Shown piece after piece: positions 23,032 to 31,943 of a DNA stretch of 60,522 nt. The notes beneath the pieces were generated by a model. That model saw only the letters and a list, made by a program, of their open reading frames with translations. It did no database searches and had not been told where the DNA came from. Origin of the DNA: Faeciplasma sp045660445. GTDB lineage: Bacteria; Bacillota; Clostridia; Oscillospirales; Ruminococcaceae. Position numbers and translations under genes: made by a program. The number at the start of each line of letters is the position of its first letter. Position 1 is the stretch's first letter. The stretch is from NCBI GenBank assembly GCA_045660445.1, contig JAZRDR010000004.1, forward strand, positions 1 to 60,522, in the 5' to 3' direction.

Positions 23032-25173
23032 TTACTTGTTTTCAGCGTTCTTCTTTGCCTGAAGGTCGAGTAAAGCGTCCTTACGGGAGAGATTGATTCT
23101 GCCCTGATCGTCAATCTCGACAACCTTGACCAAGATCTCATCGCCGATGGTTACAACGTCTTCAACCTTTTCAACTCTCTGAAGATCGAGCTTGGAGATG
23201 TGAACGAGGCCATCCTTGCCGGGAGCGATCTCAACGAAAGCACCGAAGTTCATAAGTCTTACAACCTTGCCCTTGAAGATAGAGCCGATTTCGGGATCGA
23301 ATGCGATGGTGTTGATGATGTTGATAGCAGCCTGAGCCTTTTCAAGATCAATACCGGAAACGAATACGTTACCGTCATCGTTGATGTCGATCTTAACTTC
23401 GCAATCAGCCGAGATCTTCTGGATAACCTTACCGCCGGAACCGATAACTTCGCGGATCTTGTCAACGGGAACCTTGGTTGTAAGCATCTTGGGAGCCCAC
23501 TTGGAAACCTGCGCTCTGGGCTCTGCAATAGCCTTGAGCATGATCTCATCAAGGATGTAATCACGAGCCTTGTGAGTCTTAGCGAAAGCTTCTTCAATGA
23601 TCTCATAGGTCAAGCCGTCAACCTTGATATCAACCTGGATAGCGGTGATACCCTTCTTGGTACCGCCAACCTTAAAGTCCATATCGCCGAAGAAGTCTTC
23701 AAGACCCTGGATATCAACCATGGTTGCAAAGCTGCCGTCATCCTTTGTGATAAGGCCGCAGGAGATACCTGCAACGGGAGCCTTAAGCGGAACGCCTGCA
23801 TCCATAAGAGCCAAGGTAGAGCCGCAGATGGAGCCCTGAGAGGTGGAACCGTTGGAAGAAAGAACTTCGGATACTACACGGATAGCATAGGGGAAGTCTT
23901 CAACAGAAGGCAAAACGGGAACGAGTGCCTTTTCAGCGAGTGCGCCGTGGCCAACTTCACGTCTGCCGGGGCCGCGAGAGGGCTTGGTTTCACCAACAGA
24001 ATAGCTGGGGAAGTTATAGTGGTGGATATATCTCTTTTCGGTTTCTTCATCCAAACCGTCAAGCTTCTGGCAATCGGAAACAGGGCCCAAGGTTACAACA
24101 GAGAGAACCTGAGTCTGTCCACGGGTGAAGAGACCCGAGCCGTGAACTCTGGGAAGAAGTCCAACTTCAGAGCCGAGAGGACGGATCTGATCGAGGGATC
24201 TGCCGTCAACACGCTTACCTTCATAAAGCCAGTTACGAACGATCTTCTTCTGAAGCTTGTAGATGCATTCGTCGATCATTGCGATCTTGTCTTCATATTC
24301 AGCATCGAATCTTTCGTGGATAGCATCCTTAATAGGCTGAAGTCTTGCTTCACGAACGTTCTTATCGTCGGTGTCAAGAGCAAGCTTAACATCTTCTGCA
24401 GCCATTGCTTCGATAGCATCGAAGAGGTCGTGATCAACTTCCTGAGATTCAAATTCGAACTTGGGCTTGCCAATTTCAGCCTTGATCTCGTTAATGAACT
24501 CGACCATTTTCTGGATTTCCTTGTGGCCGGTCTTGATAGCGGTGAGCATTGTTTCATCGTCAACTTCGTCAGCGCCTGCTTCGATCATAACGATCTTTTC
24601 CATTGTGCCTGCAACGGTGAGGTTGAGGTGGTTGTTAGCACGCTGTTCGAGGGTGGGGTTCAAAACGATCTCGCCATCAACAAGGCCAACGCTGATGCCT
24701 GCAACAGGTCCTGCCCACGGAATATCAGAAATGGAGATTGCGATGGATGTTGCGAGCATACCTGCGATTTCAGGCGAGCAGTCGGGATCAACAGCCATAA
24801 CTGTCATTACAACGCTAACGTCGTTTCTCATATCCTTGGGGAACAAGGGACGGATAGGTCTGTCAACCATACGGGAGGTGAGGATTGCCTTATCGGTGGG
24901 CTTGCCTTCGCGCTTGGTGAAGGAGCCGGGGATTCTGCCGACTGAATAAAGCTTTTCTTCATAGTCAACAGACAAAGGGAAGAAATCAACGCCTTCACGG
25001 GGCTTAACGGATGCGGTTACGTTTGCCATTACAACAGTTTCACCGTATCTTACCCAGCAGGAGCCGTTGGAAAGTTCACAGGTCTTGCCGGTTTCTACAA
25101 CCAAAGGTCTGCCTGCGAATGTGGTTTCGAATTTTCTGTACTTGTCAAATCTTTTTACTTCTGACATTGCCAT
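23032..25173 (-). CDS. pnp: Polyribonucleotide nucleotidyltransferase (PNPase)
   Basis: Full-length 713-residue PNPase, the phosphorolytic 3'-5' exoribonuclease. Two RNase PH domains flank a helical domain; the second contains GRREVGHGALAEKAL and the catalytic region SNGSTSQGSICGSTLALMDAGVP. A KH domain (KIREVIGSGGKVIQKI) and an S1 domain (GSIFKGKVVRLMNFGAFVEI) close the protein. The start follows GGAGGACAAAAATTT. It lies directly after rpsO, the classic order. Confidence 0.97.
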   Translation of the reverse strand: MAMSEVKRFDKYRKFETTFAGRPLVVETGKTCELSNGSCWVRYGETVVMANVTASVKPREGVDFFPLSVDYEEKLYSVGRIPGSFTKREGKPTDKAILTSRMVDRPIRPLFPKDMRNDVSVVMTVMAVDPDCSPEIAGMLATSIAISISDIPWAGPVAGISVGLVDGEIVLNPTLEQRANNHLNLTVAGTMEKIVMIEAGADEVDDETMLTAIKTGHKEIQKMVEFINEIKAEIGKPKFEFESQEVDHDLFDAIEAMAAEDVKLALDTDDKNVREARLQPIKDAIHERFDAEYEDKIAMIDECIYKLQKKIVRNWLYEGKRVDGRSLDQIRPLGSEVGLLPRVHGSGLFTRGQTQVLSVVTLGPVSDCQKLDGLDEETEKRYIHHYNFPSYSVGETKPSRGPGRREVGHGALAEKALVPVLPSVEDFPYAIRVVSEVLSSNGSTSQGSICGSTLALMDAGVPLKAPVAGISCGLITKDDGSFATMVDIQGLEDFFGDMDFKVGGTKKGITAIQVDIKVDGLTYEIIEEAFAKTHKARDYILDEIMLKAIAEPRAQVSKWAPKMLTTKVPVDKIREVIGSGGKVIQKISADCEVKIDINDDGNVFVSGIDLEKAQAAINIINTIAFDPEIGSIFKGKVVRLMNFGAFVEIAPGKDGLVHISKLDLQRVEKVEDVVTIGDEILVKVVEIDDQGRINLSRKDALLDLQAKKNAENK

Positions 25174-25201
25174 AAATTTTTGTCCTCCGATCTTGATTTT
25201 T

Positions 25202-25345
25202 ATACTTCTTTAGTATCTTCAAGCAGGAGTTTTAGCAATAATTTAAACCGTTTGAATCAAAAAGCTTAAATTATTACTAAAAAACGCACTGCCTGAAAAT
25301 ACATCAAAAGGCAGAAGCACTTATGGTACGACTGCCTTATTGAAT
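25202..25345 (-). promoter_or_regulatory. rpsO-pnp intercistronic structured leader
   Basis: This spacer holds an rpsO-proximal hairpin AAGGCAG...CTGCCTTTT that may act as a partial terminator, and a 10-bp AT-only inverted repeat AATAATTTAA/TTAAATTATT at 25237-25275. pnp leaders in other bacteria form hairpins processed by RNase III and bound by PNPase; whether these do so is inference. Confidence 0.4.
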
Positions 25346-25360
25346 GCATTTGGTTTTGAA

Positions 25361-25627
25361 TTACTTTCTGAGGCCGAGCTTTTCAACGATTGCTCTGTAA
25401 CGGTTGATGTCGTTCTTCATCAAGTAGTTGAGAAGGTTACGACGGCGACCAACCATCTTAAGAAGGCCACGACGGGAGTGGTGGTCGTTCTTGTGAGCCT
25501 TGAGGTGCTCGGTAAGATCAGAAATTCTCTTGGAGAGAATTGCGATCTGAACTTCGGGAGAACCGGTATCAGTCTCGGAAAGTCTGTTAGCTTCGATAAT
25601 AGCTGTCTTTTCGTCCTTGAGTAACAT
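25361..25627 (-). CDS. rpsO: 30S ribosomal protein S15
   Basis: An 88-residue S15 that binds the central domain of 16S rRNA. Signature text is present: TGSPEVQIAILSKRISDLTEHLK and HHSRRGLLKMVGRRRNLLNYL. The initiating ATG follows GAAAGAGGTATACAAAC. Followed by pnp on the same strand. Confidence 0.97.
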   Translation of the reverse strand: MLLKDEKTAIIEANRLSETDTGSPEVQIAILSKRISDLTEHLKAHKNDHHSRRGLLKMVGRRRNLLNYLMKNDINRYRAIVEKLGLRK

Positions 25628-25662
25628 GTTTGTATACCTCTTTCATAAAATATTTACCGACA

Positions 25663-25722
25663 ACATAGGCGGCGGCAGGTAAATTCCGCTTGGCGGCTTG
25701 CTCCGCAGTCTGCGTATGCGGT
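25663..25722. repeat. GC-rich intergenic element (copy 9)
   Basis: A GGC-rich block inside the rpsO leader, containing CCGCTTGGCGG-type inverted pairs (CCGC/GCGG). Weaker than the other elements. Confidence 0.4.
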
Positions 25723-25751
25723 TATTTGGTTGTTTTTGCACAACCTTGAAT

Positions 25752-25780
25752 AGTTTATCACAAACAAAGAGAAATGTAAA
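25752..25780 (-). promoter_or_regulatory. Promoter of rpsO-pnp
   Basis: Leftward TTTACA, 17 bases, TAAACT with TGA before it. The leader to rpsO would be about 120 bases and includes the GC-rich element. Confidence 0.65.
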
Positions 25781-25846
25781 GGGGTTTTTCACAATTTTCG
25801 CTGATTTTTTATATAAAAAATCACCAAAAAACGTTGAAAATAATAA

Positions 25847-25875
25847 TTGACTATGCCAAAGAGATGTGATACATT
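25847..25875 (+). promoter_or_regulatory. Promoter of the IT-superfamily permease
   Basis: TTGACT, 17 bases, TACATT with TGA before it. Confidence 0.65.
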
Positions 25876-25943
25876 AATTAAGTTCGTGATAATCAGATTA
25901 TATAACAAAGCGGCTGAATAGTCAACCGCGGAAAGCGTGGATT

Positions 25944-27047
25944 ATGGCCTCGGTCATTGGATTTGCCAAAAAGAATATTGTAATGTGTATTGCATTTGCA
26001 GCAGCACTCATCACCTGCTTGTTTATTCCTATTGATAAGGAATACCTTGGATATTTTGATTTTAAAACGCTTACTTGTTTGTTTTGTGTTTTAGCAGTTG
26101 TGTGTGCTCTTAAGGACGTTAACTTCTTCTACATTCTTGCGGAAAAGATCGTTGAGCATTTTAAAAACGTAAGACTGTGCGTTTTGGCTCTTGTTTATAT
26201 AACCTTTATCGGCTCGATGCTGATTGCAAATGACATGGCGCTTTTAACGTTCTTACCGCTTGGATATTTGGTTTTGTCAACGACAGGCAAAGAAAAATAT
26301 ATGGCATATACTTTTATTTTGCAAAACATCGCTGCAAACCTTGGCGGAATGCTGACTCCGTTTGGAAATCCTCAAAACTTATATTTATATACAAAATTCT
26401 CGATTCCAAATGACGAATTTGTTTCGATAATGCTACTTCCCTTTGTGATTTCTATAGCTATTATAACCGTTTGTTGTTTTTTGATTCCTAAGGATCCGCT
26501 TGAGATCTCGGACAAAATTCCGAAGCTTGATTGGAAAATGACTTCGTTCTATCTTGTTTTGTTTGCACTTGCTATAGCTATTGTTTTCAGAGGGATCCCC
26601 TATTGGATCGGACTTGTGATTATACCTGTTGCACTATGGTTTACTGACAAAAACGCTTTGAAAGCCGTTGACTATCCCCTGCTTCTCACGTTTGTTTTCT
26701 TCTTCATCTTCTCAGGGAATATGGCAAGAATTGATGCTGTAAGCAATTTGATGTCTGGGCTTTTGGAGAAAAACACACTTTTATTCAGCGTTTTGTCCTG
26801 TCAATTTATAAGTAACGTGCCCTCGGCGATTTTGCTGTCGCAATTTACAAATGATTATTCTGATTTGTTAGTAGGCGTAAATATCGGCGGTGTTGGAACA
26901 CTTATATCGTCGCTTGCCAGCCTTATTACTTTAAGAGAATTCATCAAACACAATCCAAAGAAGGTTGCCAGTTATATCGGTGAGTTTTCGTTGATAAACT
27001 TTGCATTCTTGATCTTGCTGACGGGAACTATGATGTTCGTAAAATAG
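25944..27047 (+). CDS. Ion-transporter superfamily permease (ArsB/SLC13-like)
   Basis: A 367-residue polytopic protein with about ten hydrophobic segments. The two pseudo-repeat motifs typical of the ion transporter superfamily are visible: NIAANLGGMLTPFGNPQNLYLY in the first half and QFISNVPSAILLSQFT in the second, which in SLC13/ArsB relatives line the substrate site. It is shorter than most SLC13 proteins. Substrate could be a dicarboxylate, citrate or another anion. Ribosome binding site is weak (GAAAGCGTGG before the ATG). Monocistronic. Confidence 0.85.
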   Translation: MASVIGFAKKNIVMCIAFAAALITCLFIPIDKEYLGYFDFKTLTCLFCVLAVVCALKDVNFFYILAEKIVEHFKNVRLCVLALVYITFIGSMLIANDMALLTFLPLGYLVLSTTGKEKYMAYTFILQNIAANLGGMLTPFGNPQNLYLYTKFSIPNDEFVSIMLLPFVISIAIITVCCFLIPKDPLEISDKIPKLDWKMTSFYLVLFALAIAIVFRGIPYWIGLVIIPVALWFTDKNALKAVDYPLLLTFVFFFIFSGNMARIDAVSNLMSGLLEKNTLLFSVLSCQFISNVPSAILLSQFTNDYSDLLVGVNIGGVGTLISSLASLITLREFIKHNPKKVASYIGEFSLINFAFLILLTGTMMFVK

Positions 27048-27056
27048 AATAATATA

Positions 27057-27092
27057 AAATCCCCCACGGAATAATCCGTGGGGGCGTTTTTT
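27057..27092. terminator. Bidirectional terminator (permease / folD)
   Basis: CCCCCACGGA-ATAA-TCCGTGGGGG, followed by CGTTTTTTG rightward and TTTTATATT leftward. Confidence 0.9.
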
Positions 27093-27104
27093 GTTCAAGC
27101 ACAA

Positions 27105-27956
27105 TTATTTAATAGTTAGCTTGCAAGCTGTTAAAGTATTTGACATGAGCATTGCGATCGTCATTGGGCCAACTCCGCCGGGAACGGGTGTGATAAACGA
27201 TGCTTTGGGTGCAACGGAGTCAAAATCAACGTCGCCACAAAGCTTGCCGTTTTCATCTCTATCCATGCCAACGTCGATTACAACAGCACCCTCTTTAACC
27301 ATGTCGCCCTTGATCATTTTTGCAACGCCTGTTGCAACGACCAAGATATCAGCCTCGCGGCATTCAGCGGCTAAATCCTTTGTGCGAGAGTGGCAAACGG
27401 TGACCGTTCCGCTTTCGTGCAACAAAAGCATCGCCATGGGTTTGCCGACAATGTTGCTTCTGCCGACAACGACACACTTTTTGCCCGAAACGCTTATGCC
27501 CGTGGAGTGGATAAGCTCCATAACGCCTGCGGGGGTGCAGGGAAGGAAATCATAGTCCCCTATCATTATTTTACCGACGTTTACGGGATGGAAAGCATCA
27601 ACGTCCTTCTTGGGATCGATTGCATTGATGACGGTTTTTTCGTTCAAATGCTTGGGCAAAGGAAGCTGGCACAAGATTCCGTGAACGCTGTTGTCACTGT
27701 TGAGCTTGGAAATAAGCTCTAAAAGTTCATCCTCGGTGGTTTCGGCAGGAAGAGCATATTCCCACGAGTTAAAGCCGATTTCTGCACAAGCTTTCTTTTT
27801 GTTATTAACGTAAATTCTTGAAGCAGGATCGTCACCAACGATGATGACGGCAAGACCCGGCTTTATGCCTGTTTCGGCATAAAGCTTTTCAGTTTCAAGC
27901 TTTATTCTTTCCTTAACGGAAGCAGAGATCTCTTTGCCGTTGATGATATTAGGCAT
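27105..27956 (-). CDS. folD: Methylenetetrahydrofolate dehydrogenase/cyclohydrolase
   Basis: A 283-residue bifunctional FolD interconverting methylene-, methenyl- and formyl-tetrahydrofolate. Key segments are SRIYVNNKKKACAEIGF (catalytic Tyr and Lys), GILCQLPLPKHL, KDVDAFHPVNVGK, VVGRSNIVGKP and the PVPGGVGPMT ending. The ATG (MPNIINGKEIS) overlaps the lgt stop by eight bases; a longer frame would run through the lgt tail and lacks family similarity. Confidence 0.95.
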   Translation of the reverse strand: MPNIINGKEISASVKERIKLETEKLYAETGIKPGLAVIIVGDDPASRIYVNNKKKACAEIGFNSWEYALPAETTEDELLELISKLNSDNSVHGILCQLPLPKHLNEKTVINAIDPKKDVDAFHPVNVGKIMIGDYDFLPCTPAGVMELIHSTGISVSGKKCVVVGRSNIVGKPMAMLLLHESGTVTVCHSRTKDLAAECREADILVVATGVAKMIKGDMVKEGAVVIDVGMDRDENGKLCGDVDFDSVAPKASFITPVPGGVGPMTIAMLMSNTLTACKLTIK

Positions 27957-29142
27957 TGTCAGTCTCACCTTCCTCGGCAGGTTCTTCAGCGGTTTCTTCA
28001 AAAGCTTCATCAGAGGTGAGCTCTTCGGTTTCTTCTTCGGAAGTTTCATCAAGGGTTTCATCAGAATCCTCTTCGATCAAAGAAGCATCCAAGATGGTTT
28101 CACATTCATCGTCGGCGTGCTTGCCCTTCGACTTGGACTTCTTGACCTTTTCTTCGTAAAGAGCCAAAAGCTCCTTAGATTCGTCAGAATCAACATAAAG
28201 ATGAACGCCGTTCTTTTTAACGCTGAGGTAATTCATCACAAGCATTATTACAGCAAAGAGCACGCAGGTTCCTGCGATTACCTGAGATACACGGAAATCG
28301 GTACCGGGGATGTAAAGGCTGTCGGTACGAAGACTCTCGATCCAGAATCTGCCCAAACCATACCAGCCGATGTACATTAAGAAGATCTCACCGTCGAACT
28401 TGCGGTGCTTGGAATAGATATGCAAGAGCAAGAGGCCCAAGAGGCACCAAAGCGATTCATACAAGAAGCAAGGGTGTGCTGTCAAATCGACGGCATCTGC
28501 TGTTACTACGGAAACGCGGTCGGGGTAATAGAATGAGTGAAGCTCGTTTATAATGGAACGGCTTGTCATGCCCCAAGGAAGAGTTGTTTTTGAACCATAT
28601 GCTTCCATGTTAAAGAAGTTGCCCCATCTGCCCATGCTCTGACCAATGAGGAATCCAAGGCCAACAAGATCGAGGAGTGCGGGAATGTTGACTCTTCTTA
28701 TCTTTGCCATTAAGCAACCGAAGATGAGGGCGCCGATAACACCGCCATAGATGGCAAGGCCACCGTCACGAATGCTGAGGGCTGCCATGAAATCGAAGGT
28801 GCCTTCTTCGGTGATATATTTTTCAAGGCTGAAAACGATATAGTAAACACGTGCACCCAAAATGCCACCCAAAAGGCCGACAAGAACTGTGTCGGTAAAG
28901 CGGTCAGGCTCGAGTCCCCATTTCTTAAGGCGGCTGAAGCCGTAGATCATTGCTAAAAGCATTCCAAGAGCTATCAAGAAACCGTACCAATAAACATCGA
29001 TACCAAGTCCGGGAATGGTGAACATTACACGGTCGATAGCGAGTCCGTTAGGGAAAAGCCAATCGGCATTCGGGAAGTAGAGCTTATTATCTGTGCTACC
29101 TAAAAGCTCTCTGACGAAATCTGGTGTCATTGCGTTAAACAT
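27949..29142 (-). CDS. lgt: Prolipoprotein diacylglyceryl transferase with acidic C-terminal tail
   Basis: A 397-residue Lgt, which attaches diacylglycerol to the lipobox Cys of prelipoproteins in the membrane. The core has seven membrane segments, the H-containing YWYGFLIALG region and the signature GRWGNFFNMEAYG. Usual Lgt proteins are about 260-300 residues; this one has an N-terminal extension of roughly 40 and a C-terminal cytoplasmic tail of about 80 residues, very rich in Glu and Asp. It overlaps both the upstream M16 gene and folD by eight bases. Several lipoproteins of this window are its expected substrates. Confidence 0.93.
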   Translation of the reverse strand: MFNAMTPDFVRELLGSTDNKLYFPNADWLFPNGLAIDRVMFTIPGLGIDVYWYGFLIALGMLLAMIYGFSRLKKWGLEPDRFTDTVLVGLLGGILGARVYYIVFSLEKYITEEGTFDFMAALSIRDGGLAIYGGVIGALIFGCLMAKIRRVNIPALLDLVGLGFLIGQSMGRWGNFFNMEAYGSKTTLPWGMTSRSIINELHSFYYPDRVSVVTADAVDLTAHPCFLYESLWCLLGLLLLHIYSKHRKFDGEIFLMYIGWYGLGRFWIESLRTDSLYIPGTDFRVSQVIAGTCVLFAVIMLVMNYLSVKKNGVHLYVDSDESKELLALYEEKVKKSKSKGKHADDECETILDASLIEEDSDETLDETSEEETEELTSDEAFEETAEEPAEEGETDNA

Positions 29143-30442
29143 TGTTGTCTCCTTTCGAGTTATGCTCGGGATAAATTATTGAGACCGACATATTGTCGGG
29201 ATTTAAAAACTTATTTATGCCATTTGTCACGTCTTGAAGTGTAAGCTCGGCCAAAACGTCGGCGGCATCAAACGGGCCGCAGGAAGCGAAGTGATTTTCG
29301 ATAAGGCGCGAGCAACAGCCGGAAACGCTGTTAAAGCTTTTTATTATCGAGCCGAAGCGTGAACGCTTGAGCATTTCAAATTCGCGCTCGTCAATTCCCT
29401 GTTGCTTAACTCTTTCTATTTCCTTGGAAATAATTTTGGCAAGCTTTTCGGGATCATGGGATTCGCCGGTTAAGATGTTTACGAAGAATCCCTCGCCACT
29501 TAGGGTTTCGGATTCGATGCTTGAATTTATAAGCCCTGAAATTGAATTCTCACGGTAGAACTTCGAGGTTTGACCGAAAATGAGACTTAATAGGAAGGAG
29601 CTTATATATTCGTTTTTCAAGCGTTCTCTGCCGCTTGAGGCAGGAGCTTTAAATCCGAATGCAAACAGCGGGATTCCAACGGGCATTGTTTGCGTGATGA
29701 GATCCTTATACACTTCATCAGGTTCATAGGGTGTTTGACAGACAAGCCCGATATCGTTAGATCTGACAAGCATCTTATCAGTGCACGCCAAAACGTCGTC
29801 TAATCGGCAGTTGCCAGCGACAGCCAAAACCATGTTGTTAAGGTTATAGAACGTGTTATAGCAGCGATAGAGAAGCTCTGCGTTGATTTGAGCGATGGAA
29901 TCAGTGGTTCCTGCGATTTCGATCTTTACAGGATGATTTTTATATACGGCCTGCAAGAGATTAAAATAGACACATCTGTAAGGATTGTCCTCGCACATCT
30001 TGATCTCCTGCCCGATAATCCCCTGCTCTTTATCGACTGTTTCTTGAGTGAAATATGGATGAGTGACAAAATCCAAAAGAATCTCTAAGGATTCGATGAA
30101 ATTGTCGGTACAGTCGAAGTAATAAACAGTGGAATCAAAGCTTGTATAGGCATTGTCGTGGGCGCCGGTTTTTGCAAATTTCTTAAACACATCGCAGTCT
30201 TCGTTTTCAAAGAGCTTGTGTTCGAGAAAATGAGCGATACCCTCGGGTACTGTTATAAAATCCTCGTCGGCATTTGTTTTGAAGGTGGTGTTGACCGAGC
30301 CGTATTTCGTGCCGAACATGGCACTTGTGCCGGTGAAGCCCGGCATCTCCATAACGTAGATGCTAAGTCCCGAGTGGTGCTTTATAAAGTGAGCTTTTGC
30401 ACCCGTACGCTCGCTTTGGAGCAATTTGATATCAGAGGGCAT
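29135..30442 (-). CDS. M16-family zinc peptidase (YmfH-like, active-site intact)
   Basis: A 435-residue M16 protein. The inverted zinc motif HFLEH is present in PEGIAHFLEHKLFENED (about residues 69-85), and a downstream Glu in the EQGIIGQEIKM region is the third ligand. Two halves of the M16 fold are visible. It is translated from an ATG overlapping the stop of the preceding M16 gene (TAATG). M16 pairs of one active and one inactive member form heterodimeric peptidases in Bacillota, sometimes used in peptide maturation or export. Confidence 0.9.
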   Translation of the reverse strand: MPSDIKLLQSERTGAKAHFIKHHSGLSIYVMEMPGFTGTSAMFGTKYGSVNTTFKTNADEDFITVPEGIAHFLEHKLFENEDCDVFKKFAKTGAHDNAYTSFDSTVYYFDCTDNFIESLEILLDFVTHPYFTQETVDKEQGIIGQEIKMCEDNPYRCVYFNLLQAVYKNHPVKIEIAGTTDSIAQINAELLYRCYNTFYNLNNMVLAVAGNCRLDDVLACTDKMLVRSNDIGLVCQTPYEPDEVYKDLITQTMPVGIPLFAFGFKAPASSGRERLKNEYISSFLLSLIFGQTSKFYRENSISGLINSSIESETLSGEGFFVNILTGESHDPEKLAKIISKEIERVKQQGIDEREFEMLKRSRFGSIIKSFNSVSGCCSRLIENHFASCGPFDAADVLAELTLQDVTNGINKFLNPDNMSVSIIYPEHNSKGDNNV

Positions 30443-31695
30443 TAATCGGCACCTCCCTTTAATACAAAAACTGTATCAAGCTTCATACTTTTAGCTGAAT
30501 TTATTATATCTTCACGCGTAACGGCATTGATTTTTGAAATATACTCGTCGATCGTCATATCGTTTCCGCGGAGAGTGCAAAGATAGTGCCAAGATGAAAG
30601 GGCTGAAATACTGTCGCCAGTTGACCATAATGAAGCGGCAAGCTGATGCTTTTTGTTTTCAAGCTCTTCATCGGTAAAGTCGCCCTGAGCAACAAGCGAA
30701 AGCTGACGGATTATCTCAGTCTTTGCGGCTTCGATATTTTCAAAATCGACGGCGCTGACAACTGTCATTGCTGATTTAACCTCGGAATATCCTGCGTCGC
30801 AGAAATAGCAAAGGCTTAGCTTTTCGCGAACGATTTCAAATAGCTTTGAATATGCACCGCCATAGATGGAGGTCATCAGTCGGTTTGCAAAATGATCGTG
30901 GTTGTCTGTTTTAAAAGCGAGGACCATGTTTGCCTGACTGACATCCAAAATTTCTTCGCAAAATGCAGTCTCTTGCTTTATCGGGCTGGGAGAATAATAT
31001 GTGATATCCAAAGCGGGTCTATCTTTAAACGCACCCTCAAACAAGGAGGTTTGAGAATCAAAGTCACCGCCACCTGTGAAGATGATTTCAACAAGTGCGG
31101 TTGAGAGGACTTCTTTATAGATGGAATATACAGCATCAGGGGTTAAACTCTCGACCTCTTCACGGGTGCCGTAATATTTCTGCGAGGCAAGCTCGTCACG
31201 GTATATCGTTGGATATGCTAAAGCCAAAGCGTAAGAAACCTTGTCATTCATTTCGCCATCGATAGCGTCTAAAAGATCGTTCTTGCGGATATTAAATTCC
31301 TCTTTAGAAAAAGTGCCGTCCTCTAGATAAGGGTTAGTGATACAGTCGATGAGGATTGTAACGGCATCGTCGGCTATTTTCTCGCCAAGAGTGTATTTAT
31401 CCAAAATGTATTCGCAGGAGATGGAGATTTCGTACATCTCCCCTCTCTGGCCACAGGAAGAGAACAAAGAAGCACCGTAAAGCTCGTTAAAGTGGGTGTT
31501 CATTATGTCACTCGTTGGGTAGTTTGCATTGGTATAAGAAAGAACTGATGGCAAAAGTGCAAGCGCAGCAAGGTTTTTTCCGCTGTTTTTAACAAGAAGC
31601 TTAACGGAAACGATATTTGATCTAAACTTCGGATCGGAAACACATTTAAGTGTTACACCGCGAGCTAGACTTCGGGATACGGGTTGGTTTTGCAC
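30442..31695 (-). CDS. M16-family peptidase-like protein (YmfF-like, lacks zinc motif)
   Basis: A 417-residue M16 homologue. The position of HxxEH is not conserved (text LALLPSVLSYTNANYPT stands there), so it should be the inactive partner of the following gene. The C-terminal half contains SWHYLCTLRG and other M16 helical text. I start it at the GTG after GAGGTG AAAAT; an upstream TTG would place the ribosome binding site inside the coding part. First gene of the M16-M16-lgt-folD overlapped run. Confidence 0.85.
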   Translation of the reverse strand: MQNQPVSRSLARGVTLKCVSDPKFRSNIVSVKLLVKNSGKNLAALALLPSVLSYTNANYPTSDIMNTHFNELYGASLFSSCGQRGEMYEISISCEYILDKYTLGEKIADDAVTILIDCITNPYLEDGTFSKEEFNIRKNDLLDAIDGEMNDKVSYALALAYPTIYRDELASQKYYGTREEVESLTPDAVYSIYKEVLSTALVEIIFTGGGDFDSQTSLFEGAFKDRPALDITYYSPSPIKQETAFCEEILDVSQANMVLAFKTDNHDHFANRLMTSIYGGAYSKLFEIVREKLSLCYFCDAGYSEVKSAMTVVSAVDFENIEAAKTEIIRQLSLVAQGDFTDEELENKKHQLAASLWSTGDSISALSSWHYLCTLRGNDMTIDEYISKINAVTREDIINSAKSMKLDTVFVLKGGAD

Positions 31696-31725
31696 ATTTT
31701 CACCTCTTTGCAAACAATTAAAGAT

Positions 31726-31754
31726 ATTTTACCACAATATGCTCGATTATGCAA
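31726..31754 (-). promoter_or_regulatory. Promoter of the M16-M16-lgt-folD run
   Basis: Leftward TTGCAT, 17 bases, TAAAAT, about 30 bases before the GTG. Confidence 0.6.
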
Positions 31755-31784
31755 GGTGTTTTGATTAAGAGAGTGAATATTAGT

Positions 31785-31863
31785 GAGGGCAGAGCGAGAA
31801 GTGGCGAGCGTGCGGCGCGTGCGCACAGAAGTGCGGAGTGCGCCGGCGTGCGAGCCGCAGTAG
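31785..31863. repeat. GC-rich intergenic element (copy 10)
   Basis: Contains GTGGCGAGCGTGCG and GCGCGTGCG, both also present in the element after spmB. Flanked by AT-rich DNA. Confidence 0.65.
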
Positions 31864-31899
31864 GTGGAATAATTGGACAGAGAAGTAAATATAAATTAG

Positions 31900-31932
31900 C
31901 ATACAAAAAGTCCGTCTTATTAAAAGACGGAC
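31900..31932 (-). terminator. Second terminator downstream of abrB
   Basis: GTCCGTCTT/AAGACGGAC stem with loop ATTAA (minus-strand TTAAT), followed leftward by TTTTTGTATG. Confidence 0.75.
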
Positions 31933-31943
31933 ACATTTCTGAA

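Larger units (their letters stand above)
25628..25943. other. Divergent intergenic region between rpsO and the permease
   Basis: About 315 bases without a gene. It holds a GC-rich element at the rpsO side, the rpsO and permease promoters, and an AT-only palindrome GATTTTTT-ATAT-AAAAAATC near 25803-25822 of unknown purpose. Confidence 0.7.

Noticed and set aside
23200..24945. A 581-codon open frame antisense to pnp
   Set aside because: Same effect: mirror of a strongly biased conserved gene, no start signals.
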